The notes: a model not told the origin generated them from the letters alone. A stretch of 64,000 nucleotides of DNA from JBFLVU01 sp037444825 (GCA_037444825.1 JBBILR010000013.1:1-64000), one strand, 5' to 3'. Counted from the first letter of the stretch, positions 34,498 to 44,400 are shown. A program made the numbers and translations.

Positions 34498-34538
34498 CGT
34501 TCTCGAAACGAGGCCGGTTCCGGAAGGGACTGGCGCAG

Positions 34539-34568
34539 AAACGGCGCCCGCCCCCTTGCGCCGTTTTT
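34539..34568 (+). terminator. Terminator after the HD-GYP gene
   Basis: AAACGGCGC (34539-34547) and GCGCCGTTT (34558-34566) form a perfect 9-bp stem with a 10-nt loop, followed by a T-run to 34568. An in-frame TTG at 34556 for pilT lies inside it, which argues for the downstream GTG start. Confidence 0.8.
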
Positions 34569-34618
34569 CCGAAGTAAGGCATCCTGGGAAAGGCGGCCGG
34601 AGCCGCCGGGAGGTCGCC

Positions 34619-35890
34619 GTGACCGGCCAGATGGACGCCCTCTTCGAGTTCCTCCTCGCTTACTCCCCCCAGGTGAGCGACCTGAACTTCTCCGTGGGCC
34701 GGGCCCCCCAGGTGGAGGTCAACGGCCAGCTGGTGGAGGTCCCCATCAAGGGGCTGGGCAAGCTCTCCCCCTACCAGACCGAACAAATCGCCCTGCACCT
34801 CATGCGCAACGACCGGAACCTCATCCGGAAGCTTCTGAGGCAGGGCTCGGTGGACCTCTCGTACTCCATCCCGGGAAAGACCCGCTTCCGCGTCAACGTC
34901 TTTTCCCAGCGGGGGACCTACAGCATCGTCCTGAGGGTCATCCCCAGCGGCGTGCCCACCGTCGAGGAGCTGGGCCTGCCGGAGCAGATCAACCGCATCG
35001 CCGAGGAGCGCAACGGCATCGTCCTGGTGACCGGGCCCACGGGCAACGGCAAGTCCACCACCCTGGCGGCGGTCATCAACAAGATCAACACCGACAAGGC
35101 CTACCACATCGTCACCATCGAGGACCCCATCGAATACCTCCACCGCCACAAGCGATCCACCATCAACCAGAGGGAGCTGGGGGCCGACGTCCCCACCTTC
35201 GCGCTGGCCCTGCGGGCGGCCCTCCGGCAGGCCCCCAAGGTGATCCTGGTGGGGGAGATGCGGGACCAGGAAACGACGGAGATCGCCCTGGAGGCGGCGG
35301 AGACGGGCCACTTGGTCCTCTCCACCCTCCACACCATCGACGCCAGCAAGACGGTGGACCGCATCATCGGGATCTTCCCCAAGAACGAGGAGCAGCAGAT
35401 CCGTACCCGCTTCGCCCAGACCTTCAAGTGGATCGTCTCCCAGCGGCTCGTCCCCAAGGCCGACGGATCCGGGCGGGTGGCGGTCTGCGAGATCCTCCGA
35501 TCCAGCGAGCGGACGAGGGAGTACATCCAGAAGGGCGAGACGGAGGGCAAGAGCCTCGTGGACGCCATGAACGACGGCTTCCTCGACGGCATGCAGACCT
35601 TCGACACGGAGCTGGAACGCCTGTGGCGGGAGGGGGTCATCACCCGGGAGACGGCTCTTTCCTACGCCACCAACGCCGCCAACCTGGCCCTCCGCATGTC
35701 GGGCATCGCCGCCACCGGATCCGAGACCAAGGCCGCCCAGCGGGAGGCGGCCCGGGGCGGGGCGGCCGTGCCCCCCGCCGCCCCCGGGTCCGGGCAGGGC
35801 GTTCCCAAGGCGGGAGCGGCGTCTCCGTCCTCCCCCGACCCCCTGGGGGGAGGCCCTTTGGACGTGGACATCAAGGACCTCATGGAGTGA
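34619..35890 (+). CDS. pilT: Type IV pilus retraction ATPase, PilT family
   Basis: The 423-residue hexameric ATPase powers pilus retraction or twitching. Walker A is GPTGNGKST (139-147), with Asn where PilT usually has Ser. IEDPIEYLHRHKRS, the Walker B VILVGEMRD (about residue 202) and HLVLSTLHT (about 228) follow, together with the His box and arginine fingers. The N-terminal PAS-like domain covers about 1-115. The last 60 residues are a low-complexity Ala/Pro/Gly extension ending in DVDIKDLME. GTG 34619 is preceded by GGGAGG at 5 nt; ATG 34631 is an alternative. The next gene follows after 7 bp. Confidence 0.9.
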   Translation: MTGQMDALFEFLLAYSPQVSDLNFSVGRAPQVEVNGQLVEVPIKGLGKLSPYQTEQIALHLMRNDRNLIRKLLRQGSVDLSYSIPGKTRFRVNVFSQRGTYSIVLRVIPSGVPTVEELGLPEQINRIAEERNGIVLVTGPTGNGKSTTLAAVINKINTDKAYHIVTIEDPIEYLHRHKRSTINQRELGADVPTFALALRAALRQAPKVILVGEMRDQETTEIALEAAETGHLVLSTLHTIDASKTVDRIIGIFPKNEEQQIRTRFAQTFKWIVSQRLVPKADGSGRVAVCEILRSSERTREYIQKGETEGKSLVDAMNDGFLDGMQTFDTELERLWREGVITRETALSYATNAANLALRMSGIAATGSETKAAQREAARGGAAVPPAAPGSGQGVPKAGAASPSSPDPLGGGPLDVDIKDLME

Positions 35891-35897
35891 GACCGGA

Positions 35898-36665
35898 ATG
35901 AAGGTCGCCTGCCCCGGCTGTTCCCGAGCCTTCACCGTGGACGAGGCCAAGCTGCCCAGAGGCCCGGTGGTCCTCAAGTGCCCCGCCTGCGGGGGACGGA
36001 TCCCCCTCCCGCCGCCGCCTGCCGCCGCGGTTCCCGAACCGCCGGAGCCGGCCGCGCCGGCGCCTTCACCGCCCCCCGCCGCGGAGACACCCCCTCCTCC
36101 CGCCCTTCCGGAAGCGGGCGGTCCCGCCTGGGAGCGTCTCCGGCGCGAGGTGACCCGGGAGGTCCTTCGAAGCCTGGGCCTTCACGCCGCGGCGGAGGAG
36201 GGGGAGGAAGGCGGCCTGGGGACGGAAGGGGAGAAGGAGGCGCTGGTCTGCGAGGACGAGGCCCTCTTCCAGGTGGCCATCTCCGAGATCCTCGAGCGCA
36301 TGGGCTACAAGGTGGAGCTGGCCTCCACGCGCGAGGCGGCGCTCACGGCCCTTCGAACGAGCCGCTACGACCTCGTCACCGTGGACAACTGCTTTCCCGA
36401 CGACCCCGAGGGGGGCTACGCCATCCTCCAGGCCATCAACGGCCTGCCTCCCGAGGTCCGGCGGCGGATGTTCGTGGCCTTCGTCTCGGTGGACCTCTCC
36501 ACCATGGACACCCGGTCGGCCTTCATCCTGGGGGCGAACCTCACCGTTTCCAAGAAGGACGTGAAGCGGCTGGACCGGATCCTCGCCGAGGGGATGCGCG
36601 CCCACGAAAAGCTCTACCGCGTCTTCCGCCAGGTGGAGGAGGAACTCCAGCGGGCCGAGGGGTGA
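35898..36665 (+). CDS. Zinc-ribbon plus CheY-like receiver protein
   Basis: The 255-residue protein starts with a MJ0042-type zinc ribbon (C5, C8, C28, C31) and a proline-rich linker to about residue 75. A helical linker reaches about 105, followed by a receiver domain at about 112-235. The acidic pair is EDE near 117, the phospho-acceptor is probably the Asp in TVDNCF near 158, and a SKKD motif follows near 218, so phosphorylation is plausible. No output domain follows. Lying 7 bp after pilT, it may adjust pilus retraction in response to a kinase encoded elsewhere; that role is inference. Confidence 0.75.
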   Translation: MKVACPGCSRAFTVDEAKLPRGPVVLKCPACGGRIPLPPPPAAAVPEPPEPAAPAPSPPPAAETPPPPALPEAGGPAWERLRREVTREVLRSLGLHAAAEEGEEGGLGTEGEKEALVCEDEALFQVAISEILERMGYKVELASTREAALTALRTSRYDLVTVDNCFPDDPEGGYAILQAINGLPPEVRRRMFVAFVSVDLSTMDTRSAFILGANLTVSKKDVKRLDRILAEGMRAHEKLYRVFRQVEEELQRAEG

Positions 36666-36710
36666 GACCGGGCCAATTCCCCGATGGCCTTTCCCTTCCA
36701 GAAAAAGACC

Positions 36711-36739
36711 TTGACGGCGGGAGGCCCCCCCGGTAAACT
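36711..36739 (+). promoter_or_regulatory. Promoter of the EF-G paralogue gene
   Basis: TTGACG (36711-36716) and TAAACT (36734-36739) are 17 bp apart, with GG before the -10. The start would be near 36746, about 42 nt before the ATG. Confidence 0.65.
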
Positions 36740-36787
36740 CGAAGACCGTACTGTTCCCTTTGGCTCCGTCCCAGGACAGGAGGGGTT

Positions 36788-38878
36788 ATGAAAGTCTACG
36801 GCCCGGAGGAGATTCGCAACGTCGCGCTTCTCGGACACGGCGGCACCGGGAAGACCAGCCTCACCGCCGCCCTGCTCTTCACCGCCAAGGCGGTGACCCG
36901 CTTCGGCAAGGTGGACGAGGGCACGGCCCCCACCGACTACGAGCCGGACGAGATCGAGAAGAAGTTCTCCGTCTCCACGGGCCTGGCCTTTCTGGAGTGG
37001 GAGAAGACGAAGGTCAACCTCCTGGACACCCCCGGCTACGGCAACTTCATCGCCGACGCCCGGGGGCCCGTCCGCGTCTCCGACTCGGCCTTGGTCCTGG
37101 TGAGCGCCGTCTCCGGGGTGGAGGTCATGACCGCCAAGGCCTGGGAGTTCGCCGAGGAGTTCGGCGTTCCGAGGATCCTGGTGGTGAACAAGATGGACCG
37201 GGAAAACGCCTCCTTCGAGCGCGCCCTCTCCTCCATCCACGAAAACTTCGGCCGCCTGGCGGTGCCCGTGTTCCTTCCGCTGGGCCAGGAGAAGAACTTC
37301 GCCGGAGTGGTGGACCTGGTCCACGGAAAGGTCCACCGGTACGCCGCCGACGAGTCGGGGAAGTTCACCGAGGAGGAGGTCCCGGCCGACCTCCAGGAAG
37401 AGGTGTCCAGGCGGCGCTCCGAGCTGGTGGAGATGCTGGCCGAGCTCGACGAGAAGCTCATGGAGAAGTACTTCGAGGCCGGAGACCTCACTCCCGACGA
37501 GCTGACGGCGGCCCTCAAGCTGGGGGTGGCCCAGGGCCGCATCTTCCCCGTCTTGTGCGTCTCCGCCCTCCGGAATATCGGAGCGGCGGACATCCTCCGC
37601 TTCCTCGTGGAGTTCGCCCCCTCCCCCGCCTCCCGTCCGGCCTTTTCGGCCCCAGCCGCCGAAGGGGCCGAGCCTGCGCCCATTCCCACCGACCCCGCCG
37701 CCCCGGCCATGGCCTACGTCTTCAAGACCATCTCCGACCCCCAGCAGGGGAGGATCTCCGTCTTCCGGATGGTGGCGGGGCGGATCGACGGCGATTCGGT
37801 CCTCGTCAACGCCGGGAGGGGCTCCCAGGAGCGCATGGCGGGCCTCTTCTTCCTGAGGGGGAAGGAGCACGTGAAGTGCGAGGAGGTGGTGGCGGGGGAC
37901 ATCGCCGCCGTCACCAAGCTCAAGGACACCTTCACCGGGGACACCCTCTGCGCCAAGGAGCGCGTCGTCGCCCTGCCCAAGGTCGCCTACCCCATCCCCG
38001 CCATCTCCTTCGCCGTGGAGCCCAAGAGCCGGGGGGACGAGGACAAGATCATGGCGGCCCTCCAGCGGATGACCGAGGAGGACCCCAACCTCACCGTGGG
38101 CCGTGACCCCCAGACCAAGGAGCTGCTGGTCTCCGGCTCCGGTTCCCAGCACGTGGAGGTGGTGGTGGGCCGGGTCCAGAGGCGCTACGGCGTGGAAATG
38201 ACCATCCAGCAGCCCAAGGTTCCCTACAAGGAGACCATCAAGGGCAAGGCGGAGGTCCACGCCCGGCATAAGAAGCAGACCGGCGGCCACGGCCAGTTCG
38301 CCGACATCCAGATCCGCATGGAGCCCCTTCCCCGGGGGGCCGGTTTCGAATTCAAGGACGAGATCTTCGGCGGCGCCGTGCCCCGGAACTTCATCCCCGC
38401 CGTGGAGAAGGGGATGGTGGAGTCCCTGGAGAAGGGCGTGCTGGCGGGCTACCCCGTGGTGGACCTGAAGATCACCCTCTTCGACGGCGGCTTCCATCCG
38501 GTGGACTCCTCGGAAATGGCCTTCAAGATCGCCGCCCACATGGGGTTCAAGGAGGCCATGGAGAAGTGCAAGCCCACCTTGCTGGAGCCGGTGATGAACG
38601 TCGAGGTGGTGGTGCCCGAGGAGTGCATGGGCGACGTCATGGGCGACCTCAACGGGCGGCGGGGGCGCATCCTCGGCATGAGCCAGAAGGGCGCCAACCA
38701 GGTGATCAAGGCCCTGGTGCCCCTGGCGGAGATGCTGACCTACGCCTCCACCCTCAAGTCCCTCACCGCCGACCGCGGGACCTTCACCATGGAGTTCGGC
38801 CAGTACGAGGAGGTCCCCGCCATGATCCAGCAGAAGATCGTGGAGGAGGCCAGGAAGGCCGCCGAGCAGGAAGGGTGA
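36788..38878 (+). CDS. fusA: Elongation factor G paralogue (EF-G2/FusA2 type)
   Basis: The 696-residue translational GTPase keeps the EF-G domain order. The G1 loop is GHGGTGKT (16-23), not the usual AHIDAGKT. G3 reads DTPGY (80-84), with Tyr at 84 where canonical EF-G has the catalytic His. G4 is NKMD near 138. Domains II to V follow, with the EF-G IV block RHKKQTGGHGQFADIQI near 495 and the C-terminal GRRGRILGM. Such paralogues occur beside a canonical EF-G, which is probably elsewhere in the genome. Its function in translocation or recycling is uncertain. GAGGGGTT precedes the ATG. Confidence 0.9.
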   Translation: MKVYGPEEIRNVALLGHGGTGKTSLTAALLFTAKAVTRFGKVDEGTAPTDYEPDEIEKKFSVSTGLAFLEWEKTKVNLLDTPGYGNFIADARGPVRVSDSALVLVSAVSGVEVMTAKAWEFAEEFGVPRILVVNKMDRENASFERALSSIHENFGRLAVPVFLPLGQEKNFAGVVDLVHGKVHRYAADESGKFTEEEVPADLQEEVSRRRSELVEMLAELDEKLMEKYFEAGDLTPDELTAALKLGVAQGRIFPVLCVSALRNIGAADILRFLVEFAPSPASRPAFSAPAAEGAEPAPIPTDPAAPAMAYVFKTISDPQQGRISVFRMVAGRIDGDSVLVNAGRGSQERMAGLFFLRGKEHVKCEEVVAGDIAAVTKLKDTFTGDTLCAKERVVALPKVAYPIPAISFAVEPKSRGDEDKIMAALQRMTEEDPNLTVGRDPQTKELLVSGSGSQHVEVVVGRVQRRYGVEMTIQQPKVPYKETIKGKAEVHARHKKQTGGHGQFADIQIRMEPLPRGAGFEFKDEIFGGAVPRNFIPAVEKGMVESLEKGVLAGYPVVDLKITLFDGGFHPVDSSEMAFKIAAHMGFKEAMEKCKPTLLEPVMNVEVVVPEECMGDVMGDLNGRRGRILGMSQKGANQVIKALVPLAEMLTYASTLKSLTADRGTFTMEFGQYEEVPAMIQQKIVEEARKAAEQEG

Positions 38879-38899
38879 GGCGCGGGCCCGGCGACATCG

Positions 38900-38930
38900 A
38901 AGGAGGCGGCGCGCCGGCGCCGCCTCCTTT
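38900..38930 (+). terminator. Terminator after the EF-G paralogue
   Basis: AAGGAGGCGGCGC (38900-38912) and GCGCCGCCTCCTT (38917-38929) form a perfect 13-bp stem with a GCCG loop and a short TTT tail. The rpsP promoter -35 begins 4 bp further on. Confidence 0.75.
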
Positions 38931-38933
38931 GGC

Positions 38934-38963
38934 TTGACAGGGAAGGGCCAAATCCAGTACTAT
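38934..38963 (+). promoter_or_regulatory. Promoter of the rpsP operon
   Basis: A perfect TTGACA (38934-38939) is 18 bp from TACTAT (38958-38963). An overlapping AT-rich TATTAATAGT follows. The start would be near 38970, giving a leader of about 34 nt. Confidence 0.7.
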
Positions 38964-39003
38964 TAATAGTTGCGCGCGGTGGCGCGCCCAAGAGGAGGTA
39001 GCC

Positions 39004-39252
39004 TTGCTGGCCATTCGCTTGAAGCGCATCGGGAGAAAGCACCGCCCCTTCTACCGGCTCGTGGTGTCGGACAGCCGGAACCGGCCGGGGGGGCAGAACG
39101 TGGACGAGGTGGGCCACTACGACCCCCTGCCGGACCCCTCCGAGGTGAAGGTGGACCTTCCGAGGGTGGAGTACTGGCTGGCCCGGGGCGCCAAACCCTC
39201 GGCCCAGGTTCAAAGGCTCATCGAGATCTCCCGGAAGAACGTCGCGGGTTGA
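39004..39252 (+). CDS. rpsP: 30S ribosomal protein S16
   Basis: The 82-residue protein matches bS16: AIRLKRIGRKHRPFYRLVVSDSR and YDPLPDPSEVKVDLPRVEYWLARGA are directly recognisable. The start is TTG at 39004 with a perfect AGGAGG 6 nt upstream; no in-frame ATG or GTG fits the family N-terminus. It heads the classical rpsP-rimM-trmD-rplS run. The small KH-domain gene (khpA) usually found between rpsP and rimM is absent: rimM starts 46 bp later. Confidence 0.95.
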   Translation: MLAIRLKRIGRKHRPFYRLVVSDSRNRPGGQNVDEVGHYDPLPDPSEVKVDLPRVEYWLARGAKPSAQVQRLIEISRKNVAG

Positions 39253-39298
39253 GGCCGCGGGGCCTCCCGCCGCGGCTCCCCGTTTCCGCTCCGCTCCC

Positions 39299-39835
39299 AT
39301 GGCCGAAATGCCCGTTTCGGTGGCCCGCCTGAGAGGTCCCCGCGGCGCGCGGGGGCAGATGTGGGTGGAGCCGTACCGCGAGGGCCTGGAGACCCTCGCC
39401 GCCGGAGAGACCCTCTGGGCGGCCCCACCCGGCGGAAGCCTTCGGCCTTTCACGCTGCGGGAGTTCTTCGTCTACGCCAAGGGGGCCGTGCTCCACTTGG
39501 AGCAGGTCTCCACGGTGGAAGGGGCCCGGGAGATGGCGGGCTGGGAGGTGTTCCTCCCGGCGGAGCGGGTGGCGGCCGATTCCCCCGACGCCTTCTTCAC
39601 CGACGAGGTGGTTGGGTTCGTGGTGGAGGACCTGCGGCGGGGCGGGATCGGCACCGTCACCGCCGTGAGCGAGGGGCCCGCCTATTGGATCCTCCACGCG
39701 CGCGGCCCCCGCGGGGAGATGGAAATCCCCGCCGTGAAGGGGCTTCGGGTGGAGGTCCGGAAGGAGGCACGGACCATCCGGGTGGACCTCCCCGACGGCT
39801 ACCCCGGTCTGGAAGAGGAGAGCGATGCGCATTGA
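39299..39835 (+). CDS. rimM: 16S rRNA processing protein RimM
   Basis: The 178-residue ribosome assembly factor binds S19 and the 3' domain of 16S rRNA. The N-terminal RimM barrel starts VSVARLRGPRGARGQMWVEPY, a divergent version of the usual VGRI-GPHGLKG. The C-terminal PRC barrel begins FFTDEVVGFVVED near residue 98 and ends in the typical EIPAVKGLRVEV strand. Its 3' end overlaps the trmD start by 11 nt. The order confirms the assignment despite the divergent N-terminus. Confidence 0.9.
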   Translation: MAEMPVSVARLRGPRGARGQMWVEPYREGLETLAAGETLWAAPPGGSLRPFTLREFFVYAKGAVLHLEQVSTVEGAREMAGWEVFLPAERVAADSPDAFFTDEVVGFVVEDLRRGGIGTVTAVSEGPAYWILHARGPRGEMEIPAVKGLRVEVRKEARTIRVDLPDGYPGLEEESDAH

Positions 39836-40529
39836 CGTCCTCACCCTCTTCCCCGAGATGCTGCAGGGGTTTCTCGACCACTCCATCGTGGGCCGCGCCC
39901 GGGCGTCCGGCGTGGCGGACATCCGCCTGGTGAACTTCCGCGACTTCGCCTCCGACCGCCACCGCACGGTGGACGACGCCCCCTTCGGCGGGGGGCCGGG
40001 AATGGTCCTGAAGCCCGAACCCCTCTTCGCCGCCGTGGAGGCGCTGCGGCGGGAGGAGGGTGCCGGACGCCCCCTGCTCTACCTCTCCCCCAAGGGCGAG
40101 CGCTTCACCCAGGCCGTTGCGGAGGAGCTGGCCTCCCTGCCGGCCTTCGCCCTCCTCTGTGGACGCTACGAGGGGGTGGACCAGCGGGTGGTGGACCACC
40201 TGGTGGACCGGGAGATCTCCGTGGGCGACTACGTGCTCTCCGGAGGGGAGCCGGCGGCGGCGGTGGTGGTGGACGCCGTGGTGCGCCTCCTGCCGGGGGC
40301 CCTGGGCGACGGAGCCTCCACCGAGGAGGAGTCCTTCCGCGGAGGCCTTTTGGAGTATCCTCATTACACCCGCCCCGCCCTCTTTCGCGGATGGGCGGTG
40401 CCGGAAATCCTGCTCTCGGGGAATCACGAAGCCATCCGGAGATGGCGCCTCGACCAGGCTGTGGAGTTGACGCGCAGGAAAAGGCCGGACCTCCTTTCGT
40501 GGGGAGAGCCGGCGGAGAGAAGGCCATGA
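39825..40529 (+). CDS. trmD: tRNA (guanine-N1)-methyltransferase
   Basis: The 234-residue SPOUT enzyme methylates G37 of tRNAs read by CGN, CUN and CCN codons, preventing frameshifts. Visible are IDVLTLFPEML at the start, the DDAPFGGGPGMVLKPEPL loop near residue 47 and the trefoil-knot SAM site LLCGRYEGVDQR plus EISVGDYVLSGGE near residues 110-145. The C-terminal LEYPHYTRP also matches. Its stop overlaps the rplS start (ATGA). Confidence 0.96.
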   Translation: MRIDVLTLFPEMLQGFLDHSIVGRARASGVADIRLVNFRDFASDRHRTVDDAPFGGGPGMVLKPEPLFAAVEALRREEGAGRPLLYLSPKGERFTQAVAEELASLPAFALLCGRYEGVDQRVVDHLVDREISVGDYVLSGGEPAAAVVVDAVVRLLPGALGDGASTEEESFRGGLLEYPHYTRPALFRGWAVPEILLSGNHEAIRRWRLDQAVELTRRKRPDLLSWGEPAERRP

Positions 40530-40876
40530 GCGACAAGATCCGTTCGGTGGAGCGGGAAGCCCTCCGCACCGACATCCCGGACTTCAAGGCCGGCGACACG
40601 GTGCGGGTCCACGTGAAGGTCCGGGAGGGCGAGAAGGAACGCATCCAGGTCTTCCAGGGCGTGGTGGTGGCCCGGAAGCACGGCGGCATCCGGGAGACGG
40701 TCACCGTCCGGAAGATCTCCGGCGGGGTGGGAGTGGAGCGGATCTTTCCCCTCCACAGCCCCATCCTCGACAAGATCGAGCGCGTCTCCGAGGGCAAGGT
40801 GCGCCGCGCCAAGCTCTACTACCTGAGGAACCTCAAGGGCAAAAAGGCCCGCATCGAAGAGGTGGGCAAGTCCTGA
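40526..40876 (+). CDS. rplS: 50S ribosomal protein L19
   Basis: The 116-residue protein matches bL19: DIPDFKAGDTVRVHVKVREGEKERIQVFQGVVVARKHGG and the C-terminal GVERIFPLHSPILDKIE are plain. It sits at the 30S-50S interface. ATG 40526 overlaps the trmD stop by 4 nt. The rnhB start lies 8 bp after this stop, so the operon continues. Confidence 0.96.
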   Translation: MSDKIRSVEREALRTDIPDFKAGDTVRVHVKVREGEKERIQVFQGVVVARKHGGIRETVTVRKISGGVGVERIFPLHSPILDKIERVSEGKVRRAKLYYLRNLKGKKARIEEVGKS

Positions 40877-40884
40877 GGTCCGGC

Positions 40885-41496
40885 GTGGCGGACCTGCTGG
40901 CCCTGGAGCGCGAACTCTGGGGGGCTGGCCTCCGGTCCGTGGCCGGGGTGGACGAGGCCGGACGGGGCGCCCTTTTCGGCCCCGTGGTGGCCGCCGCCGT
41001 GGTCCTCGACCCCTCTCGGGACCTCTCCCCCTACCGCGACAGCAAGACCCTCCCCGAGAAAACGCGGGAGAAGATCTTCGACCGGCTCCTCGCCGAGGGC
41101 CACCGCTTCGCCACGGGAATGGCGGAGGCCTCGGAGATCGACGGGGGCGACATCCTGAAAGCCTCGCTGAGGGCCATGTCCCGGGCCTTTGAGGCGCTGG
41201 GGCCCCCTCCGCCGGACTTCGTGCTGGTGGACGGCCCCCACCTTCCTCTGATACACTGCCCGGGACGAGCCGTCGTACACGGGGACGCCCGATCGGCCAC
41301 CGTCGCCGCGGCATCCATCGTGGCCAAGGTCACCCGGGACCGGCTTGTGAGAGAATATGACCGCCTCTACCCGGGGTACGGGCTGGGGCGGCACAAGGGG
41401 TACGCCACGCGGGAGCACCTCGAGGCGCTCCGCAGGCTGGGGCCCACGCCGTTGCACCGAAGGACCTTCCGGGGCGTGGGTGGGGAGACGGGCTGA
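40885..41496 (+). CDS. rnhB: Ribonuclease HII
   Basis: The 203-residue enzyme cleaves RNA in RNA-DNA hybrids and excises single ribonucleotides. Catalytic residues are readable: VDEAGRG near residue 18 (Asp and Glu), the Asp in VLVDGPHLP near 112, and the final acidic residue in the GDARSATVAAASIVAKVTRD block. GTG 40885 follows GAGGTCCGGC weakly. Its TGA shares one base with the next ATG (TGATG), so the large TPR gene is likely translated by termination-reinitiation. Confidence 0.94.
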   Translation: MADLLALERELWGAGLRSVAGVDEAGRGALFGPVVAAAVVLDPSRDLSPYRDSKTLPEKTREKIFDRLLAEGHRFATGMAEASEIDGGDILKASLRAMSRAFEALGPPPPDFVLVDGPHLPLIHCPGRAVVHGDARSATVAAASIVAKVTRDRLVREYDRLYPGYGLGRHKGYATREHLEALRRLGPTPLHRRTFRGVGGETG

Positions 41497-44400
41497 TGGC
41501 CCTGGACCGAGCGAAGACCAAGGCCAACGTGGACAAGTTCCTCCGGGCCAACCGGATCCAGGACGCCATCCGGGAACTGCAGAAACTCGCCGAGGACAAC
41601 CCCCGGGACATCCAGACCCTCAACCAGATCGGCAACCTCTACCTCCGCATCGGCAACAAGGCGGCGGCGGTCCCCATGTTCATCAAGGTGGCGGACCTCT
41701 TCGCCAAGGACGGCTTTCACACGAAGGCCGTGGCGTCCCTCAAGATCGCCACCCGCGAAGCCCCGGACCACCTCCAGGCCTGGGAGATGCTGGGGAACCT
41801 CTCCGAACAGCAGGGCTTCACCAAGGAGGCCCGGCTGGCCTACGACCAGGTGGCCCGTTTGGTCTCCGCCTCGGGGAACCTGGACGCCCTGGTCCGAATC
41901 CAGCGGAAGATCCTGGACCTGGAGCCGGAGAACATCAAGATCCGCGTGCAGGTGGGGGACAACCTGCTCAAGCTGGGACGGGAGGCGGAGGGGGCCAAGG
42001 AGTACCTCAAGGCCGCCCAGCAGCTCGTCAAGCAAGGGCTCTTCAAGGAGGCGGCGCGGCTCTTCGAGCGGGCCGCCGAGCTGGGGCCGGAGAACCTCCG
42101 GCTCCTCGAATCCCTCCTGAGAAAGATGTTCGCCGCCCAGCAACACGCCCAGGCCCTGGAAATCCTGGGGGCCCTCCTGGAGCGGCACCCCGAGACGGAG
42201 ACGCTGGTCCTGCTCAAGGTGGACGCCCTCTCCGAGATGAACCGGAACGAAGAGGCGGAGGCGCTTTGCCTCAAGCTCCTCGCCGAGAGGCCCGATGCCT
42301 CCGTGGTCCAGAGCCGCCTCGTGCGGCTGCTGGTGACGGCCCGGCGCTTCGAGGAGACCTTCGGGCTACTCCGAAAATGGGCCCAGACCTGCGACCCCGG
42401 CCGCCTCCAGGAAACGGAAGCCATGGTCCGGGAGGTCCTGGCCCACGACCCGGAGAACCTCGAGGGGCTTCGGGCGGTGGTGGACGTGGCCCGGCGCACG
42501 GGGGAGCGCCAGCGTCTCTTGGAGGCCCTCTCCCGGTTGGCCACGGCGGCGGAGGAGCGGCGGGACACGGCGGCGGCGGTGGAGGCGGTGGGGGAGATGG
42601 TGGGGGTGGACCCCGCCAACCCCCTCTACCGGGAACGCCTGGAGAGGCTCCAGGCCGGCGCCCCGGCCCCGCCTCCCTCGCGGGCCGCCGCGCCCCCGCC
42701 CCCGCCGCCCCCTCCCTCCGCCGAAAAGGCCCCTCCCCCGGAGGAGACGGGCGAGCTGGAGATCGAGGTCGAGGTGGAGGACCTTCAGATGGCCGCGGCG
42801 GAGGTGACGGCCTCCCTCCCCTCCGGGGCTGGCATGGCCCCCGCCGCGGAGCCGGAGGGCCCCGCCCTCTCCGCCGGTCCCCCCGGATTCCCGGAGGCCG
42901 CCGAAGCGGAGGCCCCCCCGCCGCCCTCCGGCGAGAAGAAGCTCTCCCCCCGGGAGGCCGAAGCCATCAAGGAACAGCTCACGGAGGCGGAGGTTTTCCT
43001 CAAGTACGGCTTCGCCGACAAGGCCATCGCCGAGCTCAACGCCGTCCTCAAGAAGGTCCCGGACCACATCCACGCCCACCAGAAGCTCATCTCCATTTTC
43101 CGGAAGCAGAAGAAGACCGACAAGGCCGTGCGGCAGATCCTGAAGCTGGCCCAGGTCTTCGCCGACCAGGGGGACCTGGAGACCCGGGACAACCTCGTGG
43201 AGGAGGCTCGCGCCCTGGACCCCAACGCCGAGGCGCTGAAGACCTTTCTGGAACCGGAGCGCCCGGCGCCCAAAGCCCCCGAGCTGGACCTGGAACTCCT
43301 TCTCCCGCCCGTCCCCCCGGAGCCTGCTCTCGCCGTCCCGGAAGAGGTGGAGATCGCCCTGGACGACGGGGTCGCCGCCTCCCTCGAGGCCGAGCCCCCC
43401 GTGGAGCCCATGGCCGAAGGCGGGGGAGCCGCCGGGGAAGAGGCGCCCCGGCCGGCGGAGGCGGAGGAGCCGCCTCTGGCGGCCGAGGAGGGGGTCCTGG
43501 TCGAACAGGCCGGGGAGGAGGCCCTTCCCCTCCTCGAGGGGGAGGAGGCCGGTCTTCTGCGGGTGGAGATTTCCGAAGGGGAAGCCCGGGCCCGGGCGGA
43601 ACTGGCCGACAAGCTGGAGGAGGCCGAGTTCTACCTCAGCCAGGAACTCTTCGGGGAGGCCCGGCGGGCGCTGGAGGAACTGGAGGCGGCCTGGCCGGGC
43701 GATCCGAGGGTCCGAGACTTTCGCCAGCGATTGGCGGCGGCGGGCCAGGCTCCCCTCCGCCCCTTCGAGGGCGAGGCTGAGGCCTTACCCGCCCAGGTGG
43801 AGGCCGAACCCTCCCCCGTTCTTCTCGAGGAAGAGGCTCCGCGGGCTGCCGAGGAGCCCCCCGCCGCCTCCCCGGAGGAGCTCTTCGAACCGGCCCCCGA
43901 GGCCGGGTCGCCCGGGGAGGCCGAGGCCCTGGTGAAGCCGGCGGAGCTGCTGGACCTGCCGGAGGCCCCGAAGGCCGCGCCCTCCGCCCCGCCTCCCCCC
44001 CCGCCCCCGCCCCGCAGCCGGACGAAACTCAAGGTCAGCCTGGAGGAGCTCCTCCCTGCGGAGGTGCTGGAGCGCGACCAGAAGGCCTTGGCCGCCGAAA
44101 AGCCCAAGGACGAGTTCCTGGAGCTGGCCAACGAGCTGGGCGCCGCCCTGGACGGCCTCCAGTCCCAGGAGGAAGAACTTTTCGAGGAGCCGGCCAAGTC
44201 CCCGGAGGAGATGTCCTTCGCGGAGGTCTTCGAAGAGTTCAAGAAGGGGGTGGAGAAGAAGGTCGGCGAGGAGGACTTCGCCACCCACTACAACCTGGGC
44301 ATCGCCTACAAGGAGATGGAACTCCTGGACGAGGCCATCGGGGAATTCCAGCTCGCGGCGCGGTCCCCGCAGTACTTCGTGGAGTGTTGCTCCATGCTGG

